A DNA stretch of 64,000 nt from Alphaproteobacteria bacterium (GCA_009377445.1 WHUA01000012.1:62001-126000); one strand, 5' to 3'; shown: positions 25,655 through 34,445, numbered from the stretch's first letter. The notes: generated by a model not told the origin, from the sequence alone. Translations and numbers: made by a program.

Positions 25655-25859
25655 GGTTAATTATACGGAATCCCGACAGGCCGGCGCTACACTAGCGGAG
25701 CAAATTCGCTGGGATTCGATTTCAATTGGCATGTCCTCGGCCGGGCTGGATGCATACCGCGCGTGGAAGGCCGCCCCTGCCGAGGGACGGGTTTTGTCTG
25801 GCCTAGTGGCCTCTATCTACTCCGCGATGGAGGCGGCTCGTATCCGCGAGACATCATAA
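25629..25859 (+). CDS. Possible small cargo protein
   Basis: 76 residues, MFTLTKQDEVNYTESRQAGA, overlapping the end of the IS1-like gene by 26 bp and the convergent HEPN-like gene by 47 bp. The ribosome site (GACGGGG) is weak. The first 20 bases match, inverted, the transposase promoter near 29010-29032. It may be a real small gene or chance reading through a rearrangement junction. Confidence 0.4.
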   Translation: MFTLTKQDEVNYTESRQAGATLAEQIRWDSISIGMSSAGLDAYRAWKAAPAEGRVLSGLVASIYSAMEAARIRETS

Positions 25860-26316
25860 ATCCAATCACATTGTTGCACGCCATATTGACGTTGGCGGCC
25901 ATCTTCTTGATATCGGATGCCGTAGTCTTGTTTAGGTTCCCGATGAGCCGGCTCCGTTTAATGCGGTATTTCACAAGTAGCGGGGTATCGTGCTTGATCC
26001 CCCATGCCCATGACCCGTGGACGACCATGCTTCGCTCTCGGCCAGCTTGCTTCAGATCTTTGGCTATTCCTCGAAGAAGCGCTTGGTCTTCTGGGTTCTT
26101 GTGAGTTGACCTTGCAGATTTCAGGAAACAAGCGGATTTGATTCGAAAACCCATATGTAGTGTCTTGAAGGCCCCTTCTTCGAAGACAAGCTTATTGATT
26201 TGCCAGATTGCCAGTTCTAAGACGTTCTCAAGAACGGCGGACTCGACAACCAACATGCCTATTGCTTCGAGATGTGCGGGCGTCGGCGGGAAATAGAACT
26301 CATAATCGTCAGCCAT
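25813..26316 (-). CDS. HEPN-like protein of unknown function, transposon cargo
   Basis: 167 residues from ATG 26316 (MADDYEFYFPP). Helical: LVVESAVLENVLELAIWQIN and RGIAKDLKQAGRERSMVVHG. RSMVVH fits the Rx4H signature of HEPN domains, the ribonuclease or toxin fold common in defence and toxin-antitoxin systems. The fold is inferred from the motif and helix pattern alone. The ATG overlaps, on the opposite strand, the start codon of a 46-codon gene (25813-26316 against 26315-26455), so both share one divergent control region. Confidence 0.6.
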   Translation of the reverse strand: MADDYEFYFPPTPAHLEAIGMLVVESAVLENVLELAIWQINKLVFEEGAFKTLHMGFRIKSACFLKSARSTHKNPEDQALLRGIAKDLKQAGRERSMVVHGSWAWGIKHDTPLLVKYRIKRSRLIGNLNKTTASDIKKMAANVNMACNNVIGFMMSRGYEPPPSRSR

Positions 26317-26455
26317 GGCAAAGACTCCGAAGAAACCCAAACCCGACGACGTCGAAACCGTCCCCGACGCATGGGAGCGGTTCGAGAAGGCTATTGATAC
26401 GGTGACACGGAAGCCGGCAAAACCCCAACCTCAACGTCCGCAGAAGAAGAAGTAG
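26315..26455 (+). CDS. Small basic cargo protein
   Basis: 46 residues: MAKTPKKPKPDDVETVPDAW, then ERFEKAIDTVTRKP and a Lys/Gln/Pro-rich tail ending KKK. Similar short proteins with a PDAWERFE core recur in alphaproteobacterial mobile DNA (recollection, unchecked). Its ATG (26315-26317) overlaps the start codon of the opposite-strand HEPN-like gene by two bases. Function unknown. Confidence 0.55.
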   Translation: MAKTPKKPKPDDVETVPDAWERFEKAIDTVTRKPAKPQPQRPQKKK

Positions 26456-26541
26456 TGGCTGCCCAACCTCTAGTTGACACCCTCAGCGTATTTTGGCTAT
26501 GAAAGCTGGTGTGGGGGCTGGTTTCAAGGGGTGGGAGCGAA

Positions 26542-26928
26542 GTGAACTTCAAGGAACAGTTGCCGGCAGCCTGTCCGCCTCCGGACGCCGTGCAGCAAGG
26601 GTATGATCGCGTTTATAGATTCGTGACGTCCAAGCCAGCATCCGATCACGATTTTTGCTCTTACGCAGCCCTTGGAAAGCCTTGTCCCCCATCCGTTGAT
26701 CCGTGTCGATGGGCATCTTGCTCGCTCTTTTCCAGCAAGAGGAAGGCGTTCGGCCTACTGCCCAAGATTAAGCATCGGTATAGGTATCTGGCCTCCCTTC
26801 TGATTACTGATGCTGACGGCTACACAAAACATCAGAACGGGCACATCGATTTTTGGATGTTCGATTCGTTCGATCCGGACCTGGCGGTAAGTGATGTAGA
26901 GGAAGTCCTCATTGATGGCGAAGCGTAG
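26542..26928 (+). CDS. Cargo protein of unknown function, first of a two-gene unit
   Basis: 128 residues from GTG 26542, preceded by GGGAG; a start at 26509 is possible. It is Cys-rich for its size: FCSYAALGKPCPPSVDPCRW then ASCSLF, which might bind metal. The end (DFWMFDSFDPDLAVSDVEEV) is acidic. The next gene starts 14 bp before its stop, so the two are coupled. AT-richer than the host chromosome. No family recognised with certainty. Confidence 0.65.
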   Translation: MNFKEQLPAACPPPDAVQQGYDRVYRFVTSKPASDHDFCSYAALGKPCPPSVDPCRWASCSLFSSKRKAFGLLPKIKHRYRYLASLLITDADGYTKHQNGHIDFWMFDSFDPDLAVSDVEEVLIDGEA

Positions 26929-27970
26929 CGGAGAGACCGCTCAGTTTCTTTGCACGCTCGTATATGTAGACGAGCCACAGGTGGTCTTGCTCAAAAAAGG
27001 AGACGACTCGCGCCTTATTGCGGTCGCCGTTGAGAAGGCAGACCACACATATCCTTTCTTCGCTGCCGAGATTAACCTGACGCAGTGGCAAAGGTATCGT
27101 CGGGGCTTTGTCGACCTGCGGTATTTATTTACATTTCCTCGATGGAAGCGCTGGTACTTGTTTGACCTTGCTGACATGGCAGATGGGCAAGTTTCACTAG
27201 AACGAGCGGATGATAGTCGTAGCAACGAATCCTTCCTACCGCAGAAAGGGTTCTTTTCGAGAGAACACACAGAACCGGATTTGGAGGAAGAGATTGTAAA
27301 GCTGGAAACTCAGAACTTTGCCATCGATGGTTCTTGGGATTTGCCGGACTTCGCTCAATTTTATGGGAAATTCACGGATCTCTATTACTTTTTCCTCGGT
27401 CTCCGAAAATACACCTCTGAATTTGTTAAGCCAGAAATTAAGCGGCAGATTCGAGATGCGTTTGCAGAACATCCGCTACGTGGCGGCTCCAGTTATGTGA
27501 ATTTGTACCATGACTTGTTCTCAGCGAAGGAAATGAACGACGCGCTATCGGTTGATAAAATCCGCTATGCGTCGCCCGGATATGTCGTCGTGAACGGTAG
27601 CGCCGACGTGTTTGCTGATATTGACAGTTCGCTTGAGAAATTTGCTTCATCTTACGATGAGGTTAAGGCGCAGTATCTTGAACTGCATGGCTACCTACGA
27701 AAGATGAAATTGTTAAGCTCTAGTGTAGAGCGGTTCGATAAAGACGGCGCCGTAGCAAAGTATTTAGTCGGTGAGTGTAAGCGATTTGCTGAGACTATGG
27801 AGTTATCCGACTTTGACCTCGTGTATGGTCTAACTGGCAAAAACGCTCTTGGTACAGCAAAGATTCTGCTGTCCCATTTCCGCAGACTAGAGCGATATTA
27901 CATGTTCTTTGCCGAAGGCAGAGTTGAGGAGGGCCCTGAGGTAACTCCCTCTCCAAATCGCGATTCTTAG
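26915..27970 (+). CDS. Cargo protein of unknown function (DUF6575-like N-terminus?), second of a two-gene unit
   Basis: 351 residues from ATG 26915. The first 100 residues (FLCTLVYVDEPQVVLLKKGD, then LFDLADMADGQVSLERAD) look like a beta-rich sensor or DUF6575-type domain; the rest is helical (YFFLGLRKYTSEFVKPEIKR; LHGYLRKMKLLSSSVERF). No nuclease, ATPase or transmembrane motif is seen. Together with the overlapping 128-codon gene it forms a compact AT-rich two-gene unit. A defence or toxin-antitoxin-like role is a guess from context only. Confidence 0.65.
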   Translation: MAKRSGETAQFLCTLVYVDEPQVVLLKKGDDSRLIAVAVEKADHTYPFFAAEINLTQWQRYRRGFVDLRYLFTFPRWKRWYLFDLADMADGQVSLERADDSRSNESFLPQKGFFSREHTEPDLEEEIVKLETQNFAIDGSWDLPDFAQFYGKFTDLYYFFLGLRKYTSEFVKPEIKRQIRDAFAEHPLRGGSSYVNLYHDLFSAKEMNDALSVDKIRYASPGYVVVNGSADVFADIDSSLEKFASSYDEVKAQYLELHGYLRKMKLLSSSVERFDKDGAVAKYLVGECKRFAETMELSDFDLVYGLTGKNALGTAKILLSHFRRLERYYMFFAEGRVEEGPEVTPSPNRDS

Positions 27971-28059
27971 ATGCCTAGCTGAAACGGCGGGCGATTTTCT
28001 GCCGAATTGATAGAAGCTCCTTGCGCCACTGCTTGCGCGTGTAGCGCTTATGCGCCTTC

Positions 28060-28965
28060 TTACCTTGCGTCAGCCCGCCGATAGGTGAGGCGACGGCCCT
28101 GGATGCCCATGAGGGCCAGGGATGCACGCTCGAAATCGCTGATCTTGCGCTCGGTGTACCTGAAATCGAACTCCGCAAGATAGCGGTGCAAGTGCTTCTC
28201 GCCGCAGTGCTGGTAGACGCCCTTCATGCCGCGCTTGAAGATCGAGAAGAAGCCCTCAATCGTGTTGGTGTGCGCTTCGCCGCGACCGTATTCGCCGATG
28301 TTGTGACGGACAACTTGATGATCGGCATATTCGCGACCGACCTTCACATAGTGGCGGGCTTCGTCGGTCATGAGCTTTGCTTCGCGGGCGATGTTGGCGC
28401 GAACGATCGGCGCGACGGTCTTGGTCTTGAGGTCGTTGACGACGATGGAACGCGCCTTGCCCGTCTCACGGTCCACGAGAGACAGCACCTTCATTTTGTG
28501 CTCGTAGCCGTGACGGACTTCCTTGCCCTTCTTGCGGCCGATGAATGTCTCATCGACTTCCACCATGCCGCCGCCCTGACCGAAAGGGGCGAGGTCACCG
28601 TCGCGCATCGCTTCGCGGATGCGGTGCATCATGAACCAAGTGGATTTGACCGAGACGTTGAGCATACGGCTGAACTGGCGGGTGCTCATGCCCTTCTTGG
28701 AAGCGCAAAGCAGGTAGGTCGCCATCAGCCACTTGTCCAAAGGTATCTTGGAGCGCTCGAACAGCGTTCCTACGGTTACCGTGAACTGCTTGCGGCATGC
28801 GTTGCACTGGTAGACGCCAGGACGATGCGCCTTGCCCTTAAGCTCGGTACTGTCATCGACCACACCGCAATGAGGGCACATACGGCCATTGGCCCAAATC
28901 CGTGCTTCCAGCCACTTGCGGGCCTTGGTTTCGTCGTGGAAGATCGGGTTTGAAAGATGAGACAT
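28060..28965 (-). CDS. IS1595-family (ISXO2-like) transposase
   Basis: 301 residues; ATG 28965 has GGAG upstream, preferred to the TTG at 28980. An N-terminal zinc ribbon (Cys30, Cys33, Cys54, Cys57 in CPHCG and CNACRKQF) is followed by the ISXO2-like DDE core: VEVDETFIGRKKG, MTDEARHYVKVGREYADH, HTNTIEGFFSIFKRG and HLHRYLAEFDFRYTER. It mobilises the surrounding element. After its stop, another frame continues with a basic stretch (KKAHKRYTRKQWRKELLS) to 27975. Promoter upstream at 28995-29023. Confidence 0.92.
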   Translation of the reverse strand: MSHLSNPIFHDETKARKWLEARIWANGRMCPHCGVVDDSTELKGKAHRPGVYQCNACRKQFTVTVGTLFERSKIPLDKWLMATYLLCASKKGMSTRQFSRMLNVSVKSTWFMMHRIREAMRDGDLAPFGQGGGMVEVDETFIGRKKGKEVRHGYEHKMKVLSLVDRETGKARSIVVNDLKTKTVAPIVRANIAREAKLMTDEARHYVKVGREYADHQVVRHNIGEYGRGEAHTNTIEGFFSIFKRGMKGVYQHCGEKHLHRYLAEFDFRYTERKISDFERASLALMGIQGRRLTYRRADAR

Positions 28966-28994
28966 GGCCAAACGCTCCAATGTGTATGGCCATC

Positions 28995-29023
28995 AAGGTA
29001 CTATCGAGACCTTGCTTTGTCAA
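28995..29023 (-). promoter_or_regulatory. Promoter of the IS1595-family transposase
   Basis: On the minus strand, TTGACA (29023-29018), a 17-base spacer, then TACCTT (29000-28995), 30 bases upstream of the transposase ATG. Confidence 0.65.
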
Positions 29024-29053
29024 GGTGAACATTACCTTATCGACGGCGGAAAC

Positions 29054-29071
29054 TCAAATTAGGACACTACC
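29054..29071. repeat. Right terminal inverted repeat of the transposon
   Basis: TCAAATTAGGACACTACC, exact inverse of 22935-22952. Confidence 0.95.
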
Positions 29072-29079
29072 GAGCGCGA
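29072..29079. repeat. Target-site duplication, right copy (GAGCGCGA)
   Basis: Identical to 22927-22934. Removing one copy with the element restores the LLM frame. Confidence 0.93.
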
Positions 29080-29392
29080 CGCCTACGAGACGCCGCGCGC
29101 CAGCATCGAATACTATTTCGCCCGCCAGGCGCGCCAGATGAGGGACCAGGGCGTCGGCGGGCGCGAACGCATTGCCCAGCTTCTGGACGCCCTGGATTAC
29201 GACGAGATTCGCGCCTCCCGTGTCGCCTTCGGCTCGGCCGCGGCGGTCATCGACCGTTTCCGCGAATGGCGCGAAGTGCTCGGCATCGACGGCGTCGTGC
29301 TGGAGCTGAACGCGGGCGGCATGCTCGGCGAGGCCGCGGTCAAGGCCAGCCTCGACCGCATTTGCCACGAGGTCATGCCGGCCTTTCGCTGA
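29080..29392 (+). pseudogene. LLM class oxidoreductase, 3' part, separated by transposon
   Basis: The remaining 104 codons of the gene starting at 22216: DAYETPRASIEYYFARQARQ, then RERIAQLLDALDYDEIRASR, AAVIDRFREWREVLGIDGV, and the C-terminal ASLDRICHEVMPAFR. In LLM enzymes this closes the TIM barrel. It has no start signal of its own, so it is not expected to be translated. Confidence 0.9.
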
Positions 29393-29427
29393 GGCCGGGC
29401 CGAGAAGTTCGGACGACTGTCGTCAGC

Positions 29428-29485
29428 GACTGTCCTCAGCCCATGGAGATCGGGCTGACTGTCGTCAGCCCATGGAGATCGGGCC
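29428..29485. repeat. 29-bp tandem duplication at the 3' end of the DUF1993 gene
   Basis: Two near-identical 29-base units (GACTGTCCTCAGCCCATGGA and onwards) abut, with a partial third copy at 29414. The DUF1993 stop lies in the second unit. Confidence 0.8.
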
Positions 29486-29983
29486 GATAAAGTCCCGCTT
29501 GCCGAGCGGTACGCCACGATGGCGCAGGATGTCGTAGGCTGTCGTCACGAAGAAGAAGAAGTTCGGCAAACCGAACTGCTGCAAATAGGCGGCGCCCTTC
29601 ATTTTCCGCGTGTTGCTGCCGGCCGTCCAGACAATGTCCTTGTCCTCGGTGCCCTCGATCTGCGCCCGTTTCAGGGTCTTGACGAAGGCGAGCGAGTCCT
29701 CGACGCGCTTCTTGGCCTGGGCGAAGCTGGTGTCGTCGACGGCCGCGAATTCCGGCCCCGCGACGCCGGCAAGACGGCCCGGCGTATTGCGGCCAAAATC
29801 CGCCGCCTGACGGATCTGTCGGGCCAAGCAGAACATATCCGGATACAGCCGGTCGGACAGCAGCGCCGCTTCCTCGATCTTGTTGGCTGCGCAATGGGCG
29901 GCGGCCTTGTCGATGACGTTCGCGAGGGCGCCAAGCTGCTGCGCGCAGATTGGCACGGATGCGTCGTACATGGAGAATGCCAT
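29465..29983 (-). CDS. DUF1993 family protein
   Basis: 172 residues; start ATG 29983 (MAFSMYDASVPICAQQLGAL) with GAAAAGGAAA upstream. A DinB-like four-helix bundle family: LYPDMFCLARQIRQAADFGR, then the C-terminal LPNFFFFVTTAYDILRHRGV with the conserved YxxLRHxG. Function unknown. The family is frequent in proteobacteria as a single gene. A second DinB-type domain occurs in the candidate selenoprotein at 37124. Confidence 0.87.
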   Translation of the reverse strand: MAFSMYDASVPICAQQLGALANVIDKAAAHCAANKIEEAALLSDRLYPDMFCLARQIRQAADFGRNTPGRLAGVAGPEFAAVDDTSFAQAKKRVEDSLAFVKTLKRAQIEGTEDKDIVWTAGSNTRKMKGAAYLQQFGLPNFFFFVTTAYDILRHRGVPLGKRDFIGPISMG

Positions 29984-30047
29984 GGCGTTTCCTTTTCTCG
30001 TTGGGGTCAATCAGAATACATTAGGCGAACAGGCAACTGAAGGTATC

Positions 30048-30803
30048 CTACCCTACCCGCCCGGCGCCGTGCGTCCGGATGAATCGGCGCACACGGTCGA
30101 TCGTGCGTTCCTTCAGGTCGGGTGGGGACTTCCATGGAAAGACCGTGATCTCGGCATTCGGCGCCAGCGAGGCGACGTCGACCGATGCCTGGTGCGGGTG
30201 CGATGACATGTCGTCCGGCAGCACGAGAATCGGCGTCCGGCAGTCGCGGATTACGTCGCGCGGCACGCTGTAGAGAAAATCGGGGTTCGCCCGATAAAGA
30301 TTGTGCAGGTACGTCTCGATCGCGTCCTGGCCCAGGTCGGGCCGCCGGCCAAGCAGCTCGGGCGCCCACACATCCCGGCCGGACCGGTACATGACATCGG
30401 GGTCGTCCGGACGATGCCCCACGGTCTGGCAAAACACCGCGGCGACGACGCGCTCGGGGGCTCGCTCGATAAGCTTTCCGGCGAAGCAGCCGCCGATACA
30501 GTAACCCATGTAGGCGAATTCGCGGATGCCCAGGTGATCCATCAGCCCGAGCTGGTCGTCGGCGAAGCCGCCCCACGGATCGTCGGCCGCGATCGGCCCC
30601 GTGCTCTCGCCGCCATTGGCGTTGCGCTGATCCATCGTGATACATCGGAAGTCGTTCTTGAAGACGTCCATCGCGTTGAAGACCGCGTTCGGCCAGTTGG
30701 CGACACGGGAGTTGAGGCCCCCGCCCGGGGTGACCAGCAGCGGAAAGCCGCTACCGACCTCCTCGTAACGGATGCGGACGTCGCCCCTCTTGTAGAACGG
30801 CAT
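30048..30803 (-). CDS. Alpha/beta hydrolase with a cysteine in the nucleophile elbow (paralogue of 9295)
   Basis: 251 residues. Closely related to the protein at 9295-10047: same MPFY start, PGGGLNSR loop, DQRNANGGES, DDQLGLMDHLGIRE and elbow GYCIGG with Cys102. The acid region is LPDDMSSHPHQ. The shared Cys argues for a dienelactone-hydrolase-like chemistry conserved in both copies rather than a random mutation. Substrate unknown. Confidence 0.83.
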   Translation of the reverse strand: MPFYKRGDVRIRYEEVGSGFPLLVTPGGGLNSRVANWPNAVFNAMDVFKNDFRCITMDQRNANGGESTGPIAADDPWGGFADDQLGLMDHLGIREFAYMGYCIGGCFAGKLIERAPERVVAAVFCQTVGHRPDDPDVMYRSGRDVWAPELLGRRPDLGQDAIETYLHNLYRANPDFLYSVPRDVIRDCRTPILVLPDDMSSHPHQASVDVASLAPNAEITVFPWKSPPDLKERTIDRVRRFIRTHGAGRVG

Positions 30804-30888
30804 GGCCGTCCTCCTCCTTGCGTAGCTGGTGGCACGCCGACACGGTTCGGATGCGTCACGCGCCGGGAACCCGGTGAGAGTCTACCGC

Positions 30889-31755
30889 CTATTCACCCCT
30901 GAGGGTCAATGCGCGAAGCTGGCGTGCGATGAAGGCCTTGACCATCTCGTGCGCGCGGTCGGTGTCGGGTCCGGGCTCGAGCACCCACAGGTGGCCGCAG
31001 CCCTCGAAGACCGCGACCTCGCAGTCGCCGCCGGCCGCGCGGTAGGCTTCGCCGAATTTCTCCCGAAACGCCGGCAGGACGTTGTCATCCAGCCCGCCCT
31101 GCATGACCAGCATCGGCGGCAATTCGACCGGCTCTCCGCGCTCGAGGATCAGTTGCGGGTTGCCTTCCTCGATGTCGCTGAAGGGATTGAAATACACGTG
31201 GTGGCGGTCCGCCATGTCCTGGCGACCCTTGGCGAGCGCGTTGTTGTAGCGCGCCAGGGGATCGCTGATCGGCGAGCGCGTCGCCACGTAGCGGATGCGC
31301 GCGTCGATCTCCGGGTGTCCTTCCAGCGGCAGCGCGTTGTAGCGCGGATCCTGCGGCCGCATGCCGAGCAACATGGCCACGTGGCCGCCGCTGGAGCTGC
31401 CGAGCAAGCCCATCGTCGATGGATCGCCGTTCCAGCCGGGCGCCTTCATCTTCAGCCAGCGAATGCCGTAGCTCGCGTCCTGCACCGAGGCCGGGTACGG
31501 CGCTTCGCCGCCCAGGCGAAGGTCGACGGAGACCGTGAGCAGCCCGCTGCGCGCCATGGCTTCGGCCATCGCCACGTTGGCCATGCGATCCTTGAACGTC
31601 CAGGCCCCGCCGTGCAGGTCGAGCAGCACCGGAAACGGCCCGTCGCCGATCGGCTGGTAAATTCGGGCGAGCAGCATGCGCGTGGGGACCTGCCGGAAGT
31701 CCTCTTCCCAGATCTTTATCTCGTAGTCTGCATTCGGATCGTATCTGGCTGTCAT
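30889..31755 (-). CDS. Alpha/beta hydrolase, acetyl esterase/lipase-like
   Basis: 288 residues. Hormone-sensitive-lipase-type oxyanion motif LDLHGGAWTF, nucleophile Ser in LLGSSSGGH, acid in QGGLDDNVLP and His in EGCGHLWVLE. Lacks a signal peptide, so it is cytosolic. It lies 20 bp upstream of the glutaryl-CoA dehydrogenase-like gene in the opposite order (downstream on the minus strand) and could be co-transcribed with it. Confidence 0.83.
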   Translation of the reverse strand: MTARYDPNADYEIKIWEEDFRQVPTRMLLARIYQPIGDGPFPVLLDLHGGAWTFKDRMANVAMAEAMARSGLLTVSVDLRLGGEAPYPASVQDASYGIRWLKMKAPGWNGDPSTMGLLGSSSGGHVAMLLGMRPQDPRYNALPLEGHPEIDARIRYVATRSPISDPLARYNNALAKGRQDMADRHHVYFNPFSDIEEGNPQLILERGEPVELPPMLVMQGGLDDNVLPAFREKFGEAYRAAGGDCEVAVFEGCGHLWVLEPGPDTDRAHEMVKAFIARQLRALTLRGE

Positions 31756-31775
31756 CGGGTCCGTTCCTCCCGTCC

Positions 31776-32960
31776 CTACCCGCCGGTAAACGCCTGAATC
31801 CCCGTCTGCGCCCGCCCCAATATCAGCGCATGAATATCGTGCGTGCCTTCCAGCGTGTTGATCGTCTCCAGGTTCATCACGTGGCGGATGACGTGGTACT
31901 CGTCGACGATGCCGTTAGCGCCGTGCATGTCGCGCGCCATGCGGGCGATGTCGAGCGACTTGCCGGTATTGTTGCGCTTGACCAGCGAGATCGCCTCGGC
32001 CGCCACGGTGCCTTCCTCGCGCATGCGGCTGATGCGGTAGGCCGCCTGGAGGCCGAGCGTGATCTCGGTCTGCATGTCGGCGAGCTTCTTCTGGACGAGC
32101 TGGTTGGCGGCGAGCGGGCGGCCGAACTGGATGCGGTTCAGCGTGTAGTCGCGCGCCGCGTGCCAGCAGAACTCCGCCGCGCCGATCGCGCCCCAGCAGA
32201 TGCCGAAGCGCGCGTTGTTGAGGCAGGACAAGGGCGCGCCGAGCCCACGCGCGGCCGGCAGCCGGTTCGCCTCGGGGATCTCGACCTCGTCCATCATGAT
32301 GAAGCCGGTCGGCGACGCGCGGACCGAGAACTTGCCCTCGATCTTCGGGTTGTCGAGGCCCTTCATCCCCTTCTCCAGGATGAAGCCGCCGATCTTGCCG
32401 TCGTCGTCCTTGGCCCAGACGACGAAGACGTCGGCGATCGGCGAATGGGTGATCCACTGCTTGGTGCCGGAGAGCTTGTAGCCGCCCGGCACCTTGCGCG
32501 CGCGGCTCTTCATGCTGCCGGCGTCGGAGCCGTGGTCGGGCTCGGTCAGGCCGAAGCAGCCGATGATCGTGCCGTCCCGCATGCCGGGCAGGTACTTCTG
32601 CTTCTGCTCGTCGCTGCCGTACATGTGGATCGGCGCCATGACGAGGCCGGACTGCACGCCGACGGCGGAGCGGAAGCAGGTGTCGACGCGCTCCAGCTCG
32701 CGCGCGATCAGGCCGTAGGCGACGAAGCCGATGCCGGCGCAACCGTAATCCTTGATGTTCGCGCCGAGGAATCCCAGCTTGCCGAACTCCCGCATCAGCG
32801 CAGGGTCGAATTTCTCGTGCCGGTTCATCTCGAGGATCTGCGGCATCAGCGTCGATTGCGCGAAGTCGCGCGCCATGTCGCGGATCTGCCGCTCGTCCTC
32901 GGTGAGCTGGTCTTCGAGAAGGAAGGGATCGTCCCAGGTAAAGGATGCGAACTCTGCCAT
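31776..32960 (-). CDS. gcdH: Glutaryl-CoA dehydrogenase (acyl-CoA dehydrogenase family)
   Basis: 394 residues. FAD enzyme of lysine, tryptophan and aromatic-acid degradation that converts glutaryl-CoA to crotonyl-CoA and CO2. GCDH-specific features: FRSAVGVQSGLVMAPIHMYG, GCFGLTEPDHGSD, and catalytic Glu (about residue 371) in INTLEGTHDIHALILGRAQT. Thiolase and 3-hydroxyacyl-CoA dehydrogenase genes lie upstream on the same strand across a 267-bp gap filled by repeats, giving a coherent route from glutaryl-CoA to acetyl-CoA. Confidence 0.9.
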   Translation of the reverse strand: MAEFASFTWDDPFLLEDQLTEDERQIRDMARDFAQSTLMPQILEMNRHEKFDPALMREFGKLGFLGANIKDYGCAGIGFVAYGLIARELERVDTCFRSAVGVQSGLVMAPIHMYGSDEQKQKYLPGMRDGTIIGCFGLTEPDHGSDAGSMKSRARKVPGGYKLSGTKQWITHSPIADVFVVWAKDDDGKIGGFILEKGMKGLDNPKIEGKFSVRASPTGFIMMDEVEIPEANRLPAARGLGAPLSCLNNARFGICWGAIGAAEFCWHAARDYTLNRIQFGRPLAANQLVQKKLADMQTEITLGLQAAYRISRMREEGTVAAEAISLVKRNNTGKSLDIARMARDMHGANGIVDEYHVIRHVMNLETINTLEGTHDIHALILGRAQTGIQAFTGG

Positions 32961-33032
32961 GTCTGTTCTGCCTATCCCGCAAAGAGCGACTTGCGGCGGA
33001 GTAATCGTTTTGGCGTGTGCTGCATCGATGCC

Positions 33033-33118
33033 GTGCGTCCTTCGACAGGCTCAGGATGAGGGGAAGTCTTCATGGCAATAAGAAAAGCCTCATGCTGAGC
33101 TTGTCGAAGCACGCACGG
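33033..33118. repeat. Dispersed palindromic repeat, family B copy 3
   Basis: GTCCTTCGACAGGCTCAGGA is answered by CATGCTGAGCTTGTCGAAGC. It lies between the gcdH and thiolase genes. Confidence 0.85.
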
Positions 33119-33145
33119 CGCTTGTCCCACGCGCACTAGGCGCCC

Positions 33146-33191
33146 CCACCTCACCCTGCCCTCTCCGCCCCCGAGGGCGGAGAGGGAATAT
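33146..33191. repeat. Dispersed GC-hairpin repeat, family C copy 3 (partial)
   Basis: One hairpin CCCTCTCCGCCC/GGGCGGAGAGGG with the leader CCCACCTCACCCTG, next to a B copy. Confidence 0.75.
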
Positions 33192-33227
33192 CGTGAGATG
33201 CGCTTGTCCCGTGTGAGGCCGTCCGCC

Positions 33228-34433
<1,206 letters not shown>

Positions 34434-34445
34434 GGCGTTATTCCT

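Larger units (their letters stand above)
22935..29071. mobile_element. IS1595-family (ISXO2-like) transposon with passenger genes
   Basis: A 6137-bp element bounded by perfect 18-bp inverted repeats and an 8-bp direct duplication, with an ISXO2-type transposase at its right end. Some IS1595-family elements are known to carry passenger genes. The cargo, left to right, is: two small genes (minus), a 279-residue winged-helix-like protein (minus), an IS1-like transposase, a small ORF, a HEPN-like protein (minus), a 46-codon gene, a 128-codon gene and a 351-codon gene (plus). Base use in 25.8-28.0 kb is clearly AT-richer than the host, so the cargo came from elsewhere. The intact ends suggest a recent insertion. 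Confidence 0.92.

Noticed and set aside
29054..29079. Reading the LLM split as a programmed frameshift or natural gene fission.
   Set aside because: Perfect inverted ends and an exact 8-bp duplication with frame restoration show simple transposon insertion.
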